Shown here: positions 59,566 to 64,000 of the stretch, piece by piece
Position numbering within the stretch: position 1 is the stretch's first letter
Layout: each line of letters begins with the position of its first letter
Made by a program: the position numbers and the translations under genes
The notes under the pieces: model-generated
The model's input: the letters and a program-made list of their open reading frames with translations, nothing else
What the model was told of the DNA's origin: nothing
The model's database searches: none
Source of the DNA: Symbiodinium microadriaticum
Lineage: Eukaryota > Sar > Dinophyceae > Suessiales > Symbiodiniaceae
Reading direction: 5' to 3'
Assembly: GCA_001939145.1 (NCBI GenBank)
Contig: LSRX01001136.1
Location: forward strand, 101,948-165,947
Length of the DNA stretch: 64,000 nucleotides

Positions 59566-60739
59566 TCAGCTTGACAGATAGTCGCAGTCTTCGGATGCAA
59601 GGTTCAGGGTAGGACTCTGCGTCCTCGTACACTCAAAAGATCTAGGGCGGCATGACTGGTGGTTAGAGTGAGCATGTAAAGCAAAATGATGACAGGGCAC
59701 AGGTTCCGAAGCTTCCAAACGCGGATTTCTGCGAAGGTGTCTGAACAAAAGCGGCACCAACGAATCATCTCTGAGTTCCCGACGCACGCCAGGAGGATTT
59801 ACCAAGATATCCGGATGCTCGTAATTGACGGACACAGCTGGCCTTAAAGCCGCCCCCATTTGCTCACCCTTTTCATCTCTGAGCTCTGGATTGTCTTGCT
59901 GTCGTAGCTCGTGCAAGCTAGGCGAGGCTAAGCACCCAACACGATCGTCATGCCCGCTGCTTTAAACAGCTCCAGGCGGTGGTGCCCATCGATCACAACC
60001 TCAGCTACATGTTTAGTGGCGTGGATGCCTTTCAAGCGTAGATTCTGGGGGCTGGCATCGTACTGCGAATCCACAATGATGGCGGGAAGAATCTTGACCT
60101 CGAGTGCATCTTGCATGTTTTTTGGGTCGCGGACGGCGAACTCCTGCAAACTAGGTCGGTGCAAGGACAGAAAAGGCGGAATGCAGCGCCCCGTGAACTC
60201 TCTGCCTCGTGAACTCTCTGCAGCCGCGCAAGCACAGACTAGGAGCGTCGCGCTTCCAGAATCTGTCGGCATCCCTTACTGTGCCAGAAACAAGGCATAC
60301 AGACACTGAGGCAGCGGCAGGCAGGTCTCGCACGTAGTCCTGCAGCTTTGTAGCTCGATCCTTCAGGACCTCGCAGGATTCGTTGCACGAGAACTCACCA
60401 GGGAGAACATGGCCAGCACTTGCGTCTGCGAGCCTCTAGACTTTGAAGTAACCAGGGGAAAAGTATAGACTTTGATTTCATAATTCCTTTGAGGAACAAA
60501 TCCAAAAACAAGTACTACAGTATGGTACTCCAAACCTAGGGCTGTCAATGTTCCCGAGAAGCTTACAGATCTGCCATCCTTTTGGGGTCAACACTGCGTG
60601 GTGGGAGTTGCCCACAAGAGACAAGCTAGGAGCCCGGGGACATCCCCGCCTCCTCGTGAGGCTTTAAGTCATCGATGTGTACGAGCCGGACGCCCTCTAT
60701 CACCTCGAAGCACGAAGAAGTGTTGAACACATCTACGAG
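59566..60739 (-). CDS. ParB-like (DGHHR) domain protein, four exons
   Basis: On the - strand, exons 60739-60634, 60425-60280, 60143-59936 and 59837-59566 join in phase to 243 residues and a stop. The introns are 208 bases (GC-AG), 136 and 98 (GT-AG). The N-terminal exon carries VRLVHIDDLKPHEE, matching the opening strand of ParB/sulfiredoxin-fold domains (residues about 19-32). The third carries VVIDGHHRLELFKAAGM (about 133-149), the signature nucleotide/phosphate-binding loop of the fold. The fourth continues VNYEHPDILVNPPG. Between the two motifs lies an unusually long insert (about 100 residues, including KLQDYVRDLPAAASVSVCL). Bacterial ParB uses the fold for CTP binding, and relatives are nucleases or kinases; activity here is unknown. 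No start codon is assigned; 5' exons are missing. A chromosome-segregation role should not be assumed. Confidence 0.68.
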
Positions 60740-62290
60740 CTGGCACGCGGTGGTGCACAAGGACCGTGTAACGCAGGCATGGACGGCTCATACGTTGACA
60801 GGGCAGAAGATGACAGCACCCAGTTCTGGGGCAAATCATGAAGCTGGAGCCTTCTTCATGTTTGAGTTGACGCCATAACCGACCCTACTCTGTCATGGTA
60901 AACGCAGCATGGTAAACGCAGTCTGACTGCACTAGCCGTGCAAAAAGCATCCCTCCGTCAACACCAGACATTCCAAGGTGTGCTTCGTCCAAGGCTGGGG
61001 CTGCTGGATTCACGTCCGCCGATGTGCCGAAAGTCGCTCGAATCTGGTCAGTTCAAAGCCGCGGATCTGGTTTCGGGAATCCGAGGCCCTCCAGTCAGGT
61101 GCGAGAAACCGCTACACCCACTCTGCGAGCACACATGTACTTTAAAACCCCTGAAGAAGCAGATGCCTACCTAGCCCACAGAAGCAAAAATTGAGACCCT
61201 GGCAGTCGCAGCAGTGCTGTGCTACTTTGCTCAACCTGATGCTGACAACTGAGGGTCTCGCGAAGCTCTCGCTGACACAAGCCCGGCGCAGAAGTGCCTG
61301 CGGGGAGAAGTGCACAGTTTAGCCCAGCCCACTGATGTTCCGATGCCAATTTGTGACTGCTCTAGCGTCGCGTGAAGCTGGACACTGCAGAACCGGAATT
61401 TAAGCAACGCTGCTTCCGTCTGCGGTGAGAAACTTATGTCCCACGCAACATCCAGAATAGTATTGCCCCTCGTGTAGCCGGTGCATCTGAACTTCCAATC
61501 CCGGACCTTTACACCTAAACTTCCTGTTCGGGCCTGGTAGAGCACGGAGAAATCGTAGGGCCTGCGGACCGCCAGCCGCACGACAGTTGGCCTGTCGTAT
61601 CCTGCGAGCAGTCTGTAGGATTCCTAAGGGTCGTAGAACTCGTTTTGACAAGGCATCCTCGCCCGAAGCAAGCACACCCGGAGTATTGGGACAGCTGGAG
61701 CGTGTTGCCGGCCGGCGGCTTTTGCTTCCCACTTCTCGGGACGCTGTCCCAAGCACTAGGAATACCATAAAAATTGCCACAGCTTCGCAGATCCCATCGG
61801 TCCAGACGCAGCATGGCGGATAGGACAGCCGCACTTCAGCGCGGTTTTGTAAACCTGACTCGTGACTGGAAGGGCATGTGGCATTCTTACAATTCTAAAA
61901 TCTCTTGCCAAGCGGATCGAGGCCGAGGCATCCTGAGCGACCTCCGGACTGCCCGTGTCGATCCAAATCTCAGCTTGGGTTTATGTGGTTTGTCGTGACA
62001 AGCGTTTTAGAGTTTTTCCATGCTTTTGGCAGTACCAAAAATTAGGATTGGTGCGATGTGATGTTACATGGAACCTGGACCCGAAAAACCAGATTTCGAA
62101 GTTCAGACAGAAGATGCTTGAGCTATTCCACTCATAATAGAGCCTGAGTAGAACCTGATGGTCAACGTTCGTCCCAATCACTGGCCGAGGCTGGTGCCCA
62201 TGAAAGCCACGGCTTACCGAGGAACTTCCACTCTGGATGCCTGGGGGTTCGGAATGCTCTTTGGCTACTGACTAACTTCATTCGTACCAG
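60740..62290. other. Stretch without recognisable genes
   Basis: Open frames on both strands up to 144 codons (- strand 61400-61834), none with a recognised motif. 5' exons of the ParB-like gene would be expected here on -, but none was recognised. Confidence 0.35.
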
Positions 62291-62293
62291 ATT

Positions 62294-62455
62294 TTGATGA
62301 TTATTGTAACCATTGTGAATGCTATTGTTCGCCTGCTGCTGCCGCTGGAGCTAGTACTGCCACTTCGCGAACAACAACAACTGCTGCTGCTGCTGCTGCT
62401 GATGATGCTGTTGCTGTTACTGTTACTGCTGCGCTGCTACTACTGTCACTATTAC
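62294..62455. repeat. Degenerate triplet tract (CTG/TTG)
   Basis: CTGCTGCTG and TTGCTGTTACTG strings with interspersed GATGATG. The leucine-rich open frame across it (about 90 codons) is a product of the repeat. Confidence 0.75.
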
Positions 62456-62529
62456 CGTGACACTTTCCCCCTGGTGCGATGGAAGTCGCTCAACAAAGGA
62501 CAAGGTGGATGCAATGTGTTTGATGGGCG

Positions 62530-63045
62530 CCATCAAGTTTTAGACCATGGTTGCTATGAAGTTTGAATGATTGGACCATGGACTTCATCAGTCTTGAGCA
62601 TGGATGTTCTGGGGTCAAGACGGGTTGGACCATGTTGTGAAAAGAAAACGAAGTAGGCCATGGACATCATCAAGTTTCGGCTCATGATGCTCTGAAGTCA
62701 AAACGAACTAAACCTTGGACATCATCATTCTCGGGCCATGGATGATTTGAAATAAAACGGCCTAATCCCCGGACGTCAACAGGTTTGGGTCATGGTTGCT
62801 ATGAAATCGAAACAGACTGGACCATGGACGACATTATGTTTCGGGCATGGATGTGCAGAAAACAAAACAGACCAGACTCCGGAAATAGAACATGGACACC
62901 ACCAAATTTGGGCCATGGATGCTGTGAAATCAAAACGGATCAGGTCAGATTTGGGCTATGAATCGTTTACAATGAAAGCGGGCCAGACCACGGCCGTCGT
63001 CAGGTTTGCGCCATGAACGCTCTGAAATCAAAACGGATTAGGTAA
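62530..63045. repeat. Degenerate minisatellite, unit about 54 bases
   Basis: About ten diverged copies share GGACCATGGACATCATCA, then GTTTSGGSCATGGATG, then CTSTGAAATCAAAACGG. Starts fall near 62573, 62657, 62712, 62766, 62820 and on to 62986; some units are truncated. No maintained reading frame is apparent. Confidence 0.8.
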
Positions 63046-63054
63046 GAAACTCTA

Positions 63055-63580
63055 ACTTGTGGCTTTTCTTTGCTTCTCACTGGTCCTGATCCTTTTCGAG
63101 TGGTTTGCTCCATTTCCCTCAAAACTCTCTAGTCCGTTTCGTGCGCCTCTTTCATACCAGCTCCAAGTCCTTTCGAGGCGGTTGCCCGTTTCTTCAGACG
63201 CTCTGGTAGATTTCGAAAGGTTGGCTCCTTTTGCTCAGAAGCTCTGATCCATTTCAAGCGGATTTATCATGTTTTTGTTCATCCCTTTCGGAGCGGTTTG
63301 CTCTCTTGCTCAAATGCTGTGCTTTTTGTGTGGCTTGCTTCTTTTCTGAATGCTGTATTACTTTTCGATCGGCTGGCTTCTGCATTTCAGACGTTTCACT
63401 TTCAGACGTTTCGCTCCCTTTCGAGCAGTTTGATTTGTTGTGTCAAAGACTCCGGTCTTTCGAAAGGTTTGCTCTCGTCTCTGACATGTCTTCATCCCTT
63501 TTGAGCGGTTTGCCCCTTTTCTCAAAGGCCCTAAAGTTTTTTCGAGCGGCCCGATCCCTTTTCCCAGACCTGGCGCTGGG
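63055..63580. repeat. Degenerate minisatellite, unit about 45-50 bases
   Basis: Copies share CCYTTTCGAGCGGTTTGCTC, then YTTTTCTCAGAAGCTCTG. The tract starts immediately after the preceding minisatellite. Frames read FERLAPFAQKL-like peptides in places, but indels break them. Confidence 0.8.
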
Positions 63581-64000
63581 GGATTGCTAGTGGCAGGCTC
63601 TAACCTGCCAGCGATTGGGCCTCATCCAGCTTACTTGGGACACAGCAGGCCTACTAACACCTGTGCGCCCCTGGGCCATCCAGCTGTCTGAAGAGTTCTT
63701 CTATATGATCCGCAGGGCATCAAGGACTTTCTGCTGGTTTGCCACCAGACCTGCGACCGGGGGGGGGGGGGGGGCGGGTCGTTTTGGCGTTTGCAGAAAG
63801 ACTACGTAGAGTTAACAACGGGGATCTCGCCAGCACTACCGTCATCAACCTGCGCTTCGGGCGAATAGGTGCTGTTGTTGACAGAATTCTTTTTTGGGGT
63901 CCGTTTAACACGGAGTTCCGAAAGAAAGACAGCAAGGATGAGATAAGGAAAGAAAGAAAGCAAGAACCGGAGAAACCATCAAGGAAGAATGAAGAAAGGA
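63581..64000. other. Window end, no recognisable gene
   Basis: A G run lies at about 63760-63773, and a purine-rich GGAAAGAAAGAAAG tract at about 63935-64000 runs off the window. Confidence 0.5.

Overview
The window reads as nuclear DNA of a dinoflagellate, most likely a symbiodiniacean or close relative. Four things support this. Short coding exons are separated by introns of about 75-290 bases, several with GC-AG rather than GT-AG ends. TTTAGGG/CCCTAAA telomere-type motifs are scattered at interstitial sites. Long microsatellites and minisatellites lie within and between exons. Cysteine-rich CCCH modules of the GHPYTCAKACKYV...CRDGANCPNCHYC type are present. No prokaryotic operon, rRNA operon, convincing tRNA, CRISPR array or complete transposon was found. 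Species-level assignment cannot be made from this sequence alone.

Recognisable genes are few. In map order they are: (1) a run of three related CCCH zinc-finger modules on + at 15.1-18.1 kb; (2) a two-exon + gene at 25.9-27.6 kb for a secreted or membrane beta-propeller protein (PQQ/BamB-like repeats, two membrane segments, one EF-hand); (3) an apparently intronless - strand gene at 38.9-40.3 kb for a class I SAM-dependent methyltransferase with a degenerate N-terminal half; (4) a - strand ParB-like (DGHHR) gene spread over four exons at 59.6-60.7 kb. Several further exon chains are supported only by agreeing splice phases, not by homology: 1.0-1.36, 5.04-5.6, 12.4-13.07 and 29.5-30.2 kb on +, and 55.7-56.4 kb on -. 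Other single exons are candidates at low confidence. In this base composition several frames can look protein-like at once, so these calls are deliberately weak.

Repeats dominate the rest. Directly behind the propeller gene lies a composite block at 27.88-29.47 kb. It is an 8-base CGGCGTAT satellite, open in all six frames, interrupted by 15 copies of a 70-base unit that carries two palindromes. From about 33.55 to 38.86 kb the base composition drops abruptly to strongly AT-rich DNA without convincing genes, ending against the 3' side of the methyltransferase gene. This is the clearest compositional anomaly and could be an insertion, satellite-like DNA or an assembly chimera. A near-palindromic fold-back element sits at 2785-2911. 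Two adjacent degenerate minisatellites fill 62.5-63.6 kb. A (TGCG)n tract of nearly 300 bases at 46.8-47.07 kb and 27 Ns at 24556 mark assembly weak points.

The genes do not form an evident pathway. They are independent eukaryotic loci on both strands, embedded in repeat-rich introns and intergenic DNA.
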